The notes under the pieces are model-generated. The model ran no database searches. It saw only the letters and a program-made list of their open reading frames with translations, and was not told the DNA's origin. From contig NZ_CP035042.1 of NCBI RefSeq assembly GCF_009834345.1, positions 3,968,001 through 4,032,000 of the forward strand: 64,000 nt of DNA, given 5' to 3'. The translations under genes and the position numbers were made by a program. This DNA is from Billgrantia tianxiuensis. GTDB taxonomy: Bacteria; Pseudomonadota; Gammaproteobacteria; Pseudomonadales; Halomonadaceae. Below are positions 16,185-25,512 of this stretch, piece by piece (positions within the stretch are counted from its first letter, which is position 1; every line of letters begins with the position of its first letter).

Positions 16185-17458
16185 ATGGGCTTGATCATCC
16201 TCGGCATCTTTCTCGTTCTCTTTCTGCTCGGGTTTCCGGTCGTCTATGCGATCCTGATTCCTTCTGCGATCTACGTGTTACTCGAAGGCCTGCCGCTGGG
16301 CCTGATGGGGCAGCGAGTCACCTATGCCCTGGACAGCTTCCCCCTGGTGGCCGTCCCTATCTTCATCTTCGTCGGCAACCTGATGAACCAGTCGGGCATC
16401 ACCGACCGGATCTTCCATTTCGCCAATACCCTGGTGGGCCGGGCGCCGGGGGACTGGCTCAGGTCAACATATTCTCCAGTCTGATCTTTTCCGGCATGTC
16501 GGGCGCCGCGCTTGCCGACGTCGGCGGGCTGGGCAAGATCGAGATAGAGGCAATGAAGAAGCGCGGCTACGGAGCGCCCTTCTCCGCCGCCGTTACGGCA
16601 TCTTCAGCCGTCGTCGGCCCCATCTTTCCGCCCAGCATTCCTCTTATCGTCTATGGCTCGGTCACCAGCGTATCGATCGTTCAACTGCTACTGGCCGGCA
16701 TCGTACCGGCATTGATCTGTATCGCGCTGCTGATGATCACAGCGGCATTGCTGGCCCTGCGCCACGACATGCCGAGAGCCGAGCGCTGGCCAACGCTCAT
16801 GGAACTCAATCGCGCCTTCATCCCGGCCTTGCCCGCCCTGCTGGCCCCAGCACTGATGATCTCGGGCATGCTCATGGGACTGTTCACTCCCACGGAAGCG
16901 GCCGCGGTAACGGCAGCCTATGTCGTCTTCATCAGCTCCGTTCTCTATCGGGAGCTCACCTGGTCGCACCTCGTGTTCTCCCTACTGGCCACACTCAGGA
17001 CCACCAGTGCCATCCTGATCATCGTGGCGGCAGCGGCCATGTTCGGCTGGATACTCTCCGTCGAGCAAATTCCCCAGCGCTTCGCCGCCTTCATCCTGCA
17101 AATATCGCACGAGCCACTGGTCCTGCTGCTGATCGCCAATCTCATCTTCCTGGTGGCAGGAATCTTCCTGGACTCCACCACCGCGACCCTGTTGATCGTC
17201 CCGATCGTGGCACCGCCCATGGTGCTCGCCGGCGTCGACCCCGTTCACCTGGGCATCGTGTGTATCTTCAACCTGATGATCGGTCTGCTGACGCCGCCGA
17301 TGGGTCTCTCGCTGTTCCTCGTCTCTTCCATTGCCAAGGTATCGCTGCGGCAGTTGTTGAAAGCACTGGTCCCCTTCTACATCCCACTCATCGCCACCTT
17401 GGCCATCATCACCTTCGCCGCCGATCTGGTGCTGTGGCTGCCAAGCTTCATGCGCTGA
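16185..17458 (+). pseudogene. dctM: TRAP transporter large permease DctM (carrier 2), single-base frameshift
   Basis: As read, the frame breaks at the G run 16448-16452 (five G). One extra G joins residues 1-88 (ending HFANTLVGRAPG) to GLAQVNIFSSLIFSGMSGAA and yields a 424-residue DctM, the normal family length. Both halves carry intact signatures: FPLVAVPIFIFVGNLMNQSG before the break, and VVGPIFPPSIPLIVYGSV and MIGLLTPPMGLSLFLVSSIA after it. Everything else is undamaged, and the next genes overlap or follow closely, so a base-calling error is more likely than a real pseudogene. If real, carrier 2 is dead. Confidence 0.9.
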
Positions 17459-17476
17459 GAATGCAAGGAGTTCACC

Positions 17477-18379
17477 ATGACGATTTCCACCGTTGGTTTC
17501 ATTGGACTAGGCAAGATGGGTAGCGGCTTCGTGTCGCGGCTGATCGACGAAGGTTATTCGGTGGTCGGCTACGACATCGAAGCGGCTCACTGCGATGCGG
17601 CAAAAGCCCGCGGCGCCGACATTGCCGGCTCGCCAGCCGCCGTGGCCGCACGCTCCGATCTCATCCAGATCTGCGTGACCACCAGCGCCGCCGTAGAAGC
17701 GGTGGTACTCGGTGAGAACGGCATCGCCGAGGTCGACCAGGGCGGCGACAAGATCGTGATCGATCACTCCACCACGGAGCTGGAAACGACCCGGCGACTG
17801 GCAGCGGAACTCGAGCGGCGCAGCGGCATGCCCTTCGTGGACGCCCCGGTGTCCGGCGGACCCGGCGCCGCCGCGGAAGGTCGCCTGGCCATCATGGCGG
17901 GCGGCGCGGCAGAAGCCATCGCAGCCGTAAGGCCGGTCATGGAGCGGCTCGGCCAGTTCACCCACATGGGCGACGTGGGAGCGGGCCAGGCCACCAAGCT
18001 GATCAACCAGGCGCTGGTGCTCTCGAACTACTGCGTGATTGCCGAAGCCTGCAATCTCGGCAACCGCTTCGGTATCGACGTGAGCAAGATCCCCGAAGCG
18101 CTCTCCTCGGGCTACGCCGGCAGCAATCTGCTCAACGATCTGCTGCCGCGCATGGTGGAGAGCGACTTCGAGCCGCGCGGCTATGCACGCCAGATCCTCA
18201 AGGACCTGCACATGCTGCAGGACGCGGCCAACGCGCTGAACGTCGCCATGCCCATGGCCGGCATGGCCAACTCGCTCTACAGCATGCTGATCGCCCAAGG
18301 CAAGGGCGAGCTAGATGGCGCCGCCATCGTCACCCTGCTGGAAGACCAAGCGCGACAGGGCAATGCACAAGGGGCATGA
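17477..18379 (+). CDS. Beta-hydroxyacid dehydrogenase (3-hydroxyisobutyrate dehydrogenase family)
   Basis: This 300-residue NAD(P)-dependent dehydrogenase has the Rossmann motif VGFIGLGKMGSGF at residues 5-17, the substrate loop FVDAPVSGGPGAAAEG (about 115-130) and the catalytic lysine in GAGQATKLINQ (about 175). The family oxidises 3-hydroxyacids or reduces tartronate semialdehyde and succinic semialdehyde. AAGGAG lies 8 nt before the ATG. Its stop overlaps the amidohydrolase start by 4 bp. The exact hydroxyacid is unknown; proximity to TRAP carrier 2 suggests it acts on the imported acid or a downstream product. Confidence 0.9.
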   Translation: MTISTVGFIGLGKMGSGFVSRLIDEGYSVVGYDIEAAHCDAAKARGADIAGSPAAVAARSDLIQICVTTSAAVEAVVLGENGIAEVDQGGDKIVIDHSTTELETTRRLAAELERRSGMPFVDAPVSGGPGAAAEGRLAIMAGGAAEAIAAVRPVMERLGQFTHMGDVGAGQATKLINQALVLSNYCVIAEACNLGNRFGIDVSKIPEALSSGYAGSNLLNDLLPRMVESDFEPRGYARQILKDLHMLQDAANALNVAMPMAGMANSLYSMLIAQGKGELDGAAIVTLLEDQARQGNAQGA

Positions 18380-19293
18380 CCATGACAGACATTCCGATCA
18401 TCGATGCCCACCAGCATTTCTGGGACCTCGAGCGCAATTACCTGCCCTGGCTATGCGATAAGACACCCATTCCCTTTCGCTATGGCGACTACAGCGCCAT
18501 TCGCCGCAACTACATGCCCGAGGATTATCGCCAGGATACCCGGGGCTTCAACGTGATCGGCAGCGTGTTCGTGGAGACGGAGTGGGACCCTCGCACACCG
18601 GTGGAGGAGACCCGCTGGGTCCATGAGCTGGCCGAGCGCGAGGGGCTGCCGACGGTGATGGTCGCCCAGGCCCGGCTCGACCGGCCCAATGTGGAAGAGA
18701 TACTGGCCGCTCACCGTGTCCACCCGCGAGTGCGTGGCATTCGCCACAAACCCGCCGCCGCGAGTTCGCCCGCCAAGGTGTTCCCCGGCGCCCCCGGCTC
18801 GATGGGCGACCCGGCCTGGCGTCGGGGTTTCGCCCAGCTCGCGGCGCATGATCTCTCCTTCGACCTGCAGACGCCCTGGTGGCACTTCGAGGAGGCCGCC
18901 GAGCTGGCGGCGTCTTATCCCGAGACCCAGATCATCATCAACCATACCGGCCTGCCGGCGGATCGCAGCGAAGCCGGGCTCGCTGGCTGGCGCCGGGCGA
19001 TGGAGCGAGTGGCCGCCCAACCCAACGTGGCGGTGAAGATCTCCGGCATCGGCGTGCCGGGACAGCCCTGGAGCGTCGAGACGAATCGACGCGTCGTGCT
19101 CGAAACCATCGAGGCCTTTGGCGTCGAACGCTGCATGTTCGCCAGCAACTTTCCCGTCGACGGCCTGGTGGCCAGCTTCGCCACGATCTTCTCGGGTTTT
19201 TCGACCATCACCGAAGGCTTCACGCTCCAGGAACGCCGCCGGCTGTTCCACGACAATGCGGTGCGCTTCTATCGCATGCCGCTGGGGCAATGA
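18376..19293 (+). CDS. Amidohydrolase-2 family lactonase (fuconolactonase-like)
   Basis: This 305-residue metal-dependent TIM-barrel hydrolase is of the kind that includes L-fuconolactonase and related sugar-acid lactonases. It shows the N-terminal IIDAHQHFWDLERNYLPWL, SVFVETEWDPRTP, GIRHKP, the barrel motif IIINHTGLP and the terminal metal-site region CMFASNFPVDGL. It overlaps the preceding gene by 4 bp, and a second ATG two codons in (18382) is an alternative start. With the fuconate dehydratase-type gene in the same neighbourhood, a sugar-lactone to aldonate step is the favoured role. Confidence 0.82.
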   Translation: MTMTDIPIIDAHQHFWDLERNYLPWLCDKTPIPFRYGDYSAIRRNYMPEDYRQDTRGFNVIGSVFVETEWDPRTPVEETRWVHELAEREGLPTVMVAQARLDRPNVEEILAAHRVHPRVRGIRHKPAAASSPAKVFPGAPGSMGDPAWRRGFAQLAAHDLSFDLQTPWWHFEEAAELAASYPETQIIINHTGLPADRSEAGLAGWRRAMERVAAQPNVAVKISGIGVPGQPWSVETNRRVVLETIEAFGVERCMFASNFPVDGLVASFATIFSGFSTITEGFTLQERRRLFHDNAVRFYRMPLGQ

Positions 19294-19301
19294 GCACCAA
19301 G

Positions 19302-19333
19302 CGCAGATGCCACCCCAGGGGGTGGCATCTGCG
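19302..19333. terminator. Bidirectional hairpin terminator
   Basis: CGCAGATGCCACC pairs perfectly with GGTGGCATCTGCG (13 bp, short loop) between two convergent genes, 8 bp after the amidohydrolase stop. Poly-U is poor, but the stem is very stable. Confidence 0.7.
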
Positions 19334-19373
19334 TATCGCATGGAAAAGGTGTTGAACAAAATGGCGCAGGACG

Positions 19374-20027
19374 CTACTCGGCCATCTCCTCGAGCGCCGA
19401 GACCTCGACCTTGTTACGCAGGTGGCAGCTCAGGATGCTACCCAGCTCCTTGCCGTCACGCTTTCTCAGCGCCTCGATCATCGCTTCGTGCTCGCTCACG
19501 GCTTGGGACCAGTAGTCGCTGCTGAGCTCGGCGGTGAACCGCACCCGGCGCACGCGATGGTTGAGATTCTTGTAGACATCGATGAGCACGTCGTTCTGTG
19601 AGGCGACCACGATGGCCTCGTGAATCTGCTGGTTGGCCAGCAGATACTCCTGCATGTTGCCATTCTTGTAATGCGCCAGCATCTGATAGTGCAACGCTTC
19701 GATATTGGCCAGCTCCGCATCGGAGATACGCGCTCCGGCCAGCTCGCCCGCCAGGGCTTCGAGGCTCTGCATCACTTCGAAGGTGTTCTTCAACGTGGTG
19801 CGGGTCAGCTTGGCGACCCGCGCGCCCCGATTGGGCAGCAGCTCGACGAAGCCTTCGTGAGCCAGCACCTTGAGCGCTTCTCGCAAGGGGGTACGGGAAA
19901 CGCCGAACTGTTCGCACAGCTGCTTCTCGGGAACCCGGCTGCCAGGAGCCAAGGTGCCCTGGGCGATCATGTCACGAACTCTTTCCGCCACTTCTCCGTG
20001 CAGCGTACTCTGCCTGATCTTGTCCAT
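19374..20027 (-). CDS. GntR family regulator, FCD subfamily
   Basis: This 217-residue regulator has an N-terminal winged HTH (IRQSTLHGEVAERVRDMIAQ, then EKQLCEQFGVSRTPLREALK) and a C-terminal all-helical FCD ligand-binding domain (EALAGELAGARISDAELANI, HEAIVVASQNDVLIDVYKNL with the metal-site histidines). FCD regulators are usually repressors released by a small organic acid. It is convergent with the second TRAP operon. FCD proteins bind short palindromes, so it is a candidate for the shared operator seen at three promoters, but this is inference. Confidence 0.92.
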   Translation of the reverse strand: MDKIRQSTLHGEVAERVRDMIAQGTLAPGSRVPEKQLCEQFGVSRTPLREALKVLAHEGFVELLPNRGARVAKLTRTTLKNTFEVMQSLEALAGELAGARISDAELANIEALHYQMLAHYKNGNMQEYLLANQQIHEAIVVASQNDVLIDVYKNLNHRVRRVRFTAELSSDYWSQAVSEHEAMIEALRKRDGKELGSILSCHLRNKVEVSALEEMAE

Positions 20028-20066
20028 GGAACTTCACTTCTAGAACGAATAAATCTAATTATGCAT

Positions 20067-20876
20067 TCAAAAAATCAGAGCGTCAATTGCACCACGGTGG
20101 CTACCCCCACTCCCCAGTCGCATGGCCGAACGCTCCAGACGCTGGTCCTCGGCTTCGATCTCGCGCAGCTGTGTCTCGATGCCGGCAAGATGATCGAGCG
20201 CGGCGCGACGGGCCGCCTCGGGCTTGCCCTCCATCACCGCCCGATAGAGGCGGGCATGCTGGCGGTTGATCATTTGCCGCGGCACCTCGCGATGGTAGAG
20301 GTTCTTCACCGACGCGAACACGGAGCTGAGCAGCAGGTCGGTAAGCGACTGCAGCGTATGCACCAGGACCGGGTTATGCGAGGCCTGACAGATCGCCAGA
20401 TGAAAGGCGTGATCGAGATGTGCCAGCCGCTCCACGTCGATGGCTTCGCCGTCCTTGACGTACTCGACCATCGCCTCGTAGCGACGCTGGATCATCACCC
20501 GGTCCGCCGGGGTGGCACGCTGCGCCGCGAGCCTGGCCGACTCTCCCTCGAGCAGTGAGCGCACTTCCAGCAGGTCGTACAGAGTGCGTGGGTGGTCGCG
20601 AAAAAGGTGCATCAGCGGGCTGTCGTCTCGCCCCGGTACCAGTGCCGCTACCGCCGACCCACGCCCCTGCCGGGTAACGATGATGCCCTTGCTGCGCAGC
20701 ACGCGCAGCCCCTCCCGCAATGAGGTGCGCGAGACGCCGAGGCGATCGCACAGGCGCCGCTCCGAGGGCAGCAGCTGCCCGGGGCGAAACACGCCATCGA
20801 GAATCAGCTGCTCGAGGCGCGCCGCCACCGCATCGGGCGTGCGCATCGGCAGCATCTGCTCATTGTCCTGAAACAT
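20067..20876 (-). CDS. FadR/GlcC-type GntR regulator of the glycolate oxidase operon
   Basis: This 269-residue GntR regulator of the FadR subfamily has an HTH with RLEQLILDGVFRPGQLLPSE and RRLCDRLGVSRTSLREGLRV. An FCD-type domain follows (RTLYDLLEVRSLLEGESARL, LDHAFHLAICQASHNPVLVH). The start at 20876 has GGAGG 6 nt upstream; a longer frame is unsupported. It is divergent from glcD, and the gap holds a TGGTCATACCA box that fits the PdhR/LldR/GlcC consensus TGGTNNNACCA. It probably controls glcDEF and itself in response to glycolate or another 2-hydroxyacid. Confidence 0.9.
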   Translation of the reverse strand: MFQDNEQMLPMRTPDAVAARLEQLILDGVFRPGQLLPSERRLCDRLGVSRTSLREGLRVLRSKGIIVTRQGRGSAVAALVPGRDDSPLMHLFRDHPRTLYDLLEVRSLLEGESARLAAQRATPADRVMIQRRYEAMVEYVKDGEAIDVERLAHLDHAFHLAICQASHNPVLVHTLQSLTDLLLSSVFASVKNLYHREVPRQMINRQHARLYRAVMEGKPEAARRAALDHLAGIETQLREIEAEDQRLERSAMRLGSGGSHRGAIDALIF

Positions 20877-20969
20877 GCCTTCCTCCGGGCCTGTGAAGTT
20901 CGCCTTGAGTCGATCGGCCGAATGCGCCATGGTTTATCATGAAAATAATTTCCAACATAGCCAAGAACA

Positions 20970-20984
20970 ACTGGTCATACCAGT
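20970..20984. promoter_or_regulatory. GlcC/LldR-type operator
   Basis: ACTGGTCATACCAGT is a perfect inverted repeat (6+3+6) in the divergent gap between the GntR regulator and glcD. It matches the TNGTNNNACNA rule for FadR-subfamily GntR proteins. Confidence 0.72.
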
Positions 20985-21079
20985 AGACCGCAGACTGGAC
21001 AGGTGGTCTCGCAAAGGCGCAGATTGGAGCCCTGCATAAGGACAACCTTGCCGCCAAGACTCGCAATTGAGGCGCTTGC

Positions 21080-22576
21080 ATGAACATTCTCTACGACGAA
21101 CGACTCGACGGTCCGGCGCCGAAGCTGGACAGGGCGACCATTCGCGACAGCCTCACCCAGGCCATTCCGGACATGACCCTGCTTAGCCGCGAAGAGGACA
21201 TGCGTCCCTTCGAGTGTGACGGGCTCTCGGTCTACCGCACCCTGCCCATGCTGGTGGCGCTGCCTGACACGCTCGATCAAGTACAGCGCCTGCTGGTGGA
21301 GTGCCACCGCCTCGGCGTGCCGGTGGTGACCCGCGGTGCCGGCACCGGGCTCTCTGCCGGTGCCCTGCCGCTGGAGCACGGCGTGCTGCTGGTGATGTCA
21401 CGCTTCGCGCGCATCCTCGAGATCGACCCCGAGGCACGCATTGCCCGGGTCGAGCCCGGCGTACGCAACCTGGCCATCTCCGAGGCAGCCTCGCCCTATG
21501 GGCTCTATTACGCACCGGACCCTTCATCGCAGATCGCTTGCTCTATCGGCGGCAACGTGGCGGAGAACGCCGGCGGCGTGCACTGCCTGAAATACGGCCT
21601 CACCGTGCACAACGTGATCAAGGTCGAGATTCTCACCATCGAAGGCGAGCGCATGACGCTCGGTAGCGATGCCCTGGACGCCCCCGGCTTCGATCTGCTA
21701 GCGCTGTTCAACGGCTCCGAAGGCATGCTCGGCGTAGTCACCGAAATCACCGTCAAGCTGCTGCCCAAGCCCGAAGTCGCCAAGGTGCTGATGGCCAGCT
21801 TCGACGACGTGGAGAAGGCCGGCAACGCGGTGGGCGCCATCATCGAAGCCGGCATCATCCCGGGCGGGCTCGAGATGATGGACAAGCTCGCCATCATCGC
21901 CGCCGAGGATTTCATTGGCGCCGGCTACCCGGTGGATGCCGAGGCGATCCTGCTGTGCGAACTCGACGGCGTCGAGGCCGATGTCGACGACGACTGCGAG
22001 ACAGTGCGCGCGGTACTCGAGAAAGCCGGCGCCACCGGCATCCAGCAGGCCCGCGACGACGCCGAACGCGCCAAGTTCTGGGCCGGGCGCAAGAATGCCT
22101 TCCCCGCCGTGGGGCGCATGTCACCCGACTACTACTGCATGGACGGCACCATTCCGCGGCGCGAGCTGGCCCGCGTGCTCAAGGGCATCAGCGACCTCTC
22201 CGAGCGCTATGGGCTGCGCGTGGCGAATGTGTTTCACGCCGGCGACGGCAACATGCACCCGTTGATCCTGTTCGATGCCAACCGCGAGGGCGAACTGGCC
22301 GTGGCCGAGGCGCTGGGCGGCGAGATCCTCGAGCTGTGCGTGCGGGTCGGCGGCACCATCACCGGCGAGCACGGCGTCGGCCGCGAGAAGATCAACCAGA
22401 TGTGCGCCCAGTTCCGCCCCGACGAACTGGCCACCTTCCGCGCCGCCAAGGCCGCCTTCGACCCGAACGACCTGCTCAACCCGGGCAAGAACATCCCCAC
22501 CCCGGCGCGCTGCTCGGAGTTCCGCACCATCAAGAGTGCGAGCGCCGACACCGCTCCCGGCACCCTGCAAGGCTGA
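21080..22576 (+). CDS. glcD: Glycolate oxidase, FAD subunit GlcD
   Basis: This 498-residue FAD-linked subunit of membrane-associated glycolate oxidase converts glycolate to glyoxylate. The PCMH-type FAD domain includes VVTRGAGTGLSAGALPLEHG and PDPSSQIACSIGGNVAENAG. The C-terminal half has NVFHAGDGNMHPLILFD and the terminal GTITGEHGVGREK. Full length for the family. It is followed by glcE after 12 bp and then glcF. The glyoxylate made here could feed the serine-glyoxylate-type aminotransferase at 885. Confidence 0.95.
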   Translation: MNILYDERLDGPAPKLDRATIRDSLTQAIPDMTLLSREEDMRPFECDGLSVYRTLPMLVALPDTLDQVQRLLVECHRLGVPVVTRGAGTGLSAGALPLEHGVLLVMSRFARILEIDPEARIARVEPGVRNLAISEAASPYGLYYAPDPSSQIACSIGGNVAENAGGVHCLKYGLTVHNVIKVEILTIEGERMTLGSDALDAPGFDLLALFNGSEGMLGVVTEITVKLLPKPEVAKVLMASFDDVEKAGNAVGAIIEAGIIPGGLEMMDKLAIIAAEDFIGAGYPVDAEAILLCELDGVEADVDDDCETVRAVLEKAGATGIQQARDDAERAKFWAGRKNAFPAVGRMSPDYYCMDGTIPRRELARVLKGISDLSERYGLRVANVFHAGDGNMHPLILFDANREGELAVAEALGGEILELCVRVGGTITGEHGVGREKINQMCAQFRPDELATFRAAKAAFDPNDLLNPGKNIPTPARCSEFRTIKSASADTAPGTLQG

Positions 22577-22588
22577 ACTGGAGTGACC

Positions 22589-23695
22589 ATGGCAAACGCA
22601 ACGCATCTCTCCGACCATGACGCCAGCGCAGCCCTGGCCGAGCGTATTCGCGAGGCCAACGCCGAGGGCACCCCGCTGCGCATCGTCGGCGGCGACACGC
22701 GCTTCTTCTACGGTCGCGAGGTCGAAGGCAGCGAGCTGTCGACTCGCGAGCACTGCGGTATCAGCTTCTACGACCCGGTGGAGCTGGTGGTTTCGGTACG
22801 CTCCGGCACGCCGTTGGGCGAGCTCGAGGCGGCCCTGGCCGAACATGGCCAGATGCTGCCCTTCGAGCCGCCCCGCTACGGCGCGGCAAGCACCGTGGGC
22901 GGCATGGTCGCCACCGGCCTCTCCGGCCCACGCCGCCCCTGGGCCGGCAGCGTGCGCGACTTCGTGCTGGGCGCCCGGGTGATCAATCACGAAGGCAACG
23001 AGCAGCGCTTCGGCGGCGAGGTGATGAAAAACGTTGCCGGCTACGACTTGTCGCGCCTGATGGTGGGCGCCCAGGGCACCCTGGGGCTGATCACCGAGGT
23101 CTCGTTCAAGGTGCTGCCTAAGCCCGGGGCTACCCACAGCCTGCACCTGGAGCTCTCCCTCGACGAGGCCCGCCAGCGCCTGGCCGAATGGGGGCGCGAA
23201 CCACTGCCGATCAGCGCCGCCGCGTGGCTCGACGGCGCCCTGCACCTGCGCCTAGAAGGCGGCCCCAGCTCGGTGGCCGCCACCCGTGCGCGCATCGGCG
23301 GCGACGATCTCGACAACGACTTCTGGGCTGCCCTGCGCGACCAACGCCTGCCCTTCTTCCGCGCCGGCCCGCTCGACGAGACCAAATCACCGCTGTGGCG
23401 GCTCTCGCTGCCTCACCGCACGCCGGCGCTGGAACTGCCCAACGCCGACGAGCGGCTGATGATTCACGACTGGGCCGGCGCCCAGCGCTGGCTGCGTGCC
23501 GACCTCGACGCCGAGGCCCTGCGCCACGCCTGCCAGGCCGTCGGCGGCCACGCCACCTGCTACGGCCCGCGCCCGGCCGAGGTGGAGCCCTTCACGCCGC
23601 TGCCCGAGGTGCTGATGAAATATCACCGCAACCTCAAGGCGCAGCTCGACCCCAAGGGACTGTTCAACCCCGGCCGGCTCTACGCGGCGTTCTGA
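22589..23695 (+). CDS. glcE: Glycolate oxidase subunit GlcE
   Basis: This 368-residue FAD-domain subunit of glycolate oxidase is shorter than GlcD and shares the PCMH fold (LRIVGGDTRFFYGREVEGSE, STVGGMVATGLSGPRRPWAG, VMKNVAGYDLSRLMVGAQGT). The start at 22589 has TGGAG 5 nt upstream; a GTG two codons earlier is possible. It sits between glcD and glcF in the canonical order. Confidence 0.94.
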   Translation: MANATHLSDHDASAALAERIREANAEGTPLRIVGGDTRFFYGREVEGSELSTREHCGISFYDPVELVVSVRSGTPLGELEAALAEHGQMLPFEPPRYGAASTVGGMVATGLSGPRRPWAGSVRDFVLGARVINHEGNEQRFGGEVMKNVAGYDLSRLMVGAQGTLGLITEVSFKVLPKPGATHSLHLELSLDEARQRLAEWGREPLPISAAAWLDGALHLRLEGGPSSVAATRARIGGDDLDNDFWAALRDQRLPFFRAGPLDETKSPLWRLSLPHRTPALELPNADERLMIHDWAGAQRWLRADLDAEALRHACQAVGGHATCYGPRPAEVEPFTPLPEVLMKYHRNLKAQLDPKGLFNPGRLYAAF

Positions 23696-23715
23696 GACGT
23701 ACAGGATCTTTCGAC

Positions 23716-24951
23716 ATGCAGACGCATTTCACCGAGGAAGCCCTCAAGCAGCCGCACATCCAGGAGGCCGACCGCGTCCTGCGCAGCTGCGTGCACTGCG
23801 GCTTCTGCAACGCCACCTGCCCCACCTACCAGCTGCTGGGCGACGAGCGCGACGGGCCGCGCGGGCGCATCTACCTGATGAAGCAGATGCTGGAAAACCC
23901 GGACGACAGCGAAAACGTCACCGAGCAGACCCGCCTGCACCTGGACCGCTGCCTGACCTGTCGCAACTGCGAGACCACCTGCCCCTCGGGCGTGGAGTAC
24001 CACAAGCTGCTCGACATCGGCCGCGCCGAGATCGAGCGTCGGGTGCCGCGCAGCACCGCCGAGCGCGCCCAGCGCTACGCCCTGCGCAAGGCCCTGGTGG
24101 AGCCGAAGCGCTTCCAGGCGCTGCTCAAGCTGGGCCAGACCTTCAAGCCGCTGGTGCCCGGCAAGCTCAAGGACAAGCTGCCGCCCAAGCCGGTGGATGC
24201 CGGCACGCGCCCCGACCACAAGCGCCACGCACGCCAGATGCTGATCCTCGAAGGCTGCGTGCAGCCGGGGCTCTCGCCCAACACCAATGCCGCCACCGCG
24301 CGGGTGCTCGACCGTCTGGGCATCGGCCTCACGCCGGTGGCCGAAGCGGGCTGCTGCGGCGCCGTCGACTTCCACCTCAACGCCCAGGACGACGGCCGCG
24401 CCCGCGCGCGGGCCAACATCGACGCCTGGTGGCCGCATATCGAGGCCGGCGCAGAAGCCATCGTCCAGACCGCCAGCGGCTGCGGCGCCTTCGTCAAGGA
24501 GTACCGCGACATCCTCAAGGACGACCCGGCCTACGCCGACAAGGCCAGGCGCGTGAGCGAACTGGCCAAGGACCTGGTCGAGGTGCTGCGCGACGAGGAG
24601 CTGACGAGCCTCCAGGTCAACGCGGGCCGCCGGCTGGCCTTCCACTGCCCCTGCACCCTGCAGCACGCCCAGAAGCTCGGCGGCGCGGTAGAGGGCGTGC
24701 TGGTCAAGCTCGGCTTCACCCTCACGCCGGTCCAGGACGCCCACCTCTGCTGCGGCTCGGCGGGCACCTACTCGATCACCCAGCCGGAGCTGGCCACCCA
24801 GCTGCGCGACAACAAGCTCAACGCCCTCGAGGCCGGCAACCCGGAAACCATCGTGACCGCCAACATCGGCTGCCAGACGCACCTCAACGGCGCAGGGCGC
24901 ACGCCGGTCAGGCATTGGATTGAAATTGTCGATGAGTCACTGGCCCGGTAG
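23716..24951 (+). CDS. glcF: Glycolate oxidase iron-sulfur subunit GlcF
   Basis: This 411-residue electron-transfer subunit has two 4Fe-4S motifs, CVHCGFCNATCP (about 27-38) and CLTCRNCETTCPSG (about 78-91), followed by two CCG domains (GCCGAVDFHL and LCCGSAGTYSI). It passes electrons from GlcDE to the quinone pool. The ATG at 23716 follows glcE by 20 bp. The frame is open further upstream inside glcE, but that extension is only the shadow of glcE. Confidence 0.95.
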   Translation: MQTHFTEEALKQPHIQEADRVLRSCVHCGFCNATCPTYQLLGDERDGPRGRIYLMKQMLENPDDSENVTEQTRLHLDRCLTCRNCETTCPSGVEYHKLLDIGRAEIERRVPRSTAERAQRYALRKALVEPKRFQALLKLGQTFKPLVPGKLKDKLPPKPVDAGTRPDHKRHARQMLILEGCVQPGLSPNTNAATARVLDRLGIGLTPVAEAGCCGAVDFHLNAQDDGRARARANIDAWWPHIEAGAEAIVQTASGCGAFVKEYRDILKDDPAYADKARRVSELAKDLVEVLRDEELTSLQVNAGRRLAFHCPCTLQHAQKLGGAVEGVLVKLGFTLTPVQDAHLCCGSAGTYSITQPELATQLRDNKLNALEAGNPETIVTANIGCQTHLNGAGRTPVRHWIEIVDESLAR

Positions 24952-25025
24952 CGGGCGACGAGCCTCGGGCCGCGAGCGATATCAGCCGCCGTAGCCCGTA
25001 GCCAATACTAAACAAGGAGAACCCC

Positions 25026-25427
25026 ATGAAGACCAAACCCGTACTCACCCTGACCGACGTCAACGCCATCCTCGACGCGGCCCAGAAAGAAGCCGAAGCC
25101 AACGGCTGGGCGGTGACCATCGCCGTGGCCGACGACGGCGGCCACCTGCTCGGTCTGCGCCGCCTCGACGGGGCCGCGCCGATGACGCCGGATGTCGCCA
25201 CACAGAAAGCGCGTAGCGCCGCTCTCGGCCGCAAGGAGACCCAAGTCTTCGAGGAGATGATCAACGGCGGGCGCAACGCCTTCCTCTCCGCCCCCCTTTC
25301 AGGCCTGCTCACCGGCGGTGTTCCGGTGCTGGTCGATGGTGAGGTCGCGGGTACCGTCGGGGTATCGGGAGTCAAGCCCGACCAGGACGTACAGGTCGCC
25401 AAGGCCGGCATCGCCGCCGTCGCCTGA
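25026..25427 (+). CDS. glcG: GlcG/HbpS family protein
   Basis: This 133-residue small protein of the GlcG/HbpS (DUF336) fold has VTIAVADDGGHLLGLRRLDG, the ATQKARSAALGRKETQVFEE helix and FLSAPLSGLLTGGVPVLVDG. Family members bind haem or cobalamin-like ligands in some species, while their role in glc operons is unclear. AAGGAG lies before the ATG. It is 74 bp after glcF and directly before a strong terminator, so it closes the glc operon. Confidence 0.88.
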   Translation: MKTKPVLTLTDVNAILDAAQKEAEANGWAVTIAVADDGGHLLGLRRLDGAAPMTPDVATQKARSAALGRKETQVFEEMINGGRNAFLSAPLSGLLTGGVPVLVDGEVAGTVGVSGVKPDQDVQVAKAGIAAVA

Positions 25428-25441
25428 GGCGAAGCCGAACG

Positions 25442-25490
25442 GGCCGGCCGCGTCTCCCTGCCGATACAGGGTGCCGCGGCCGGCCTTTTT
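25442..25490 (+). terminator. Rho-independent terminator of the glc operon
   Basis: GGCCGGCCGCG pairs with CGCGGCCGGCC (11 bp) followed by TTTTT. The 22-nt loop itself contains a CCCTG/CAGGG mini-stem. It may also serve the convergent BCCT gene. Confidence 0.88.
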
Positions 25491-25512
25491 CATGCGCAAC
25501 CGCAGCGCTCGA

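Noticed and set aside
23188..23715. Upstream extension of the glcF frame into glcE
   Set aside because: The extension is Arg/Pro-rich and lies in the coding sequence of glcE; GlcF starts normally at 23716.
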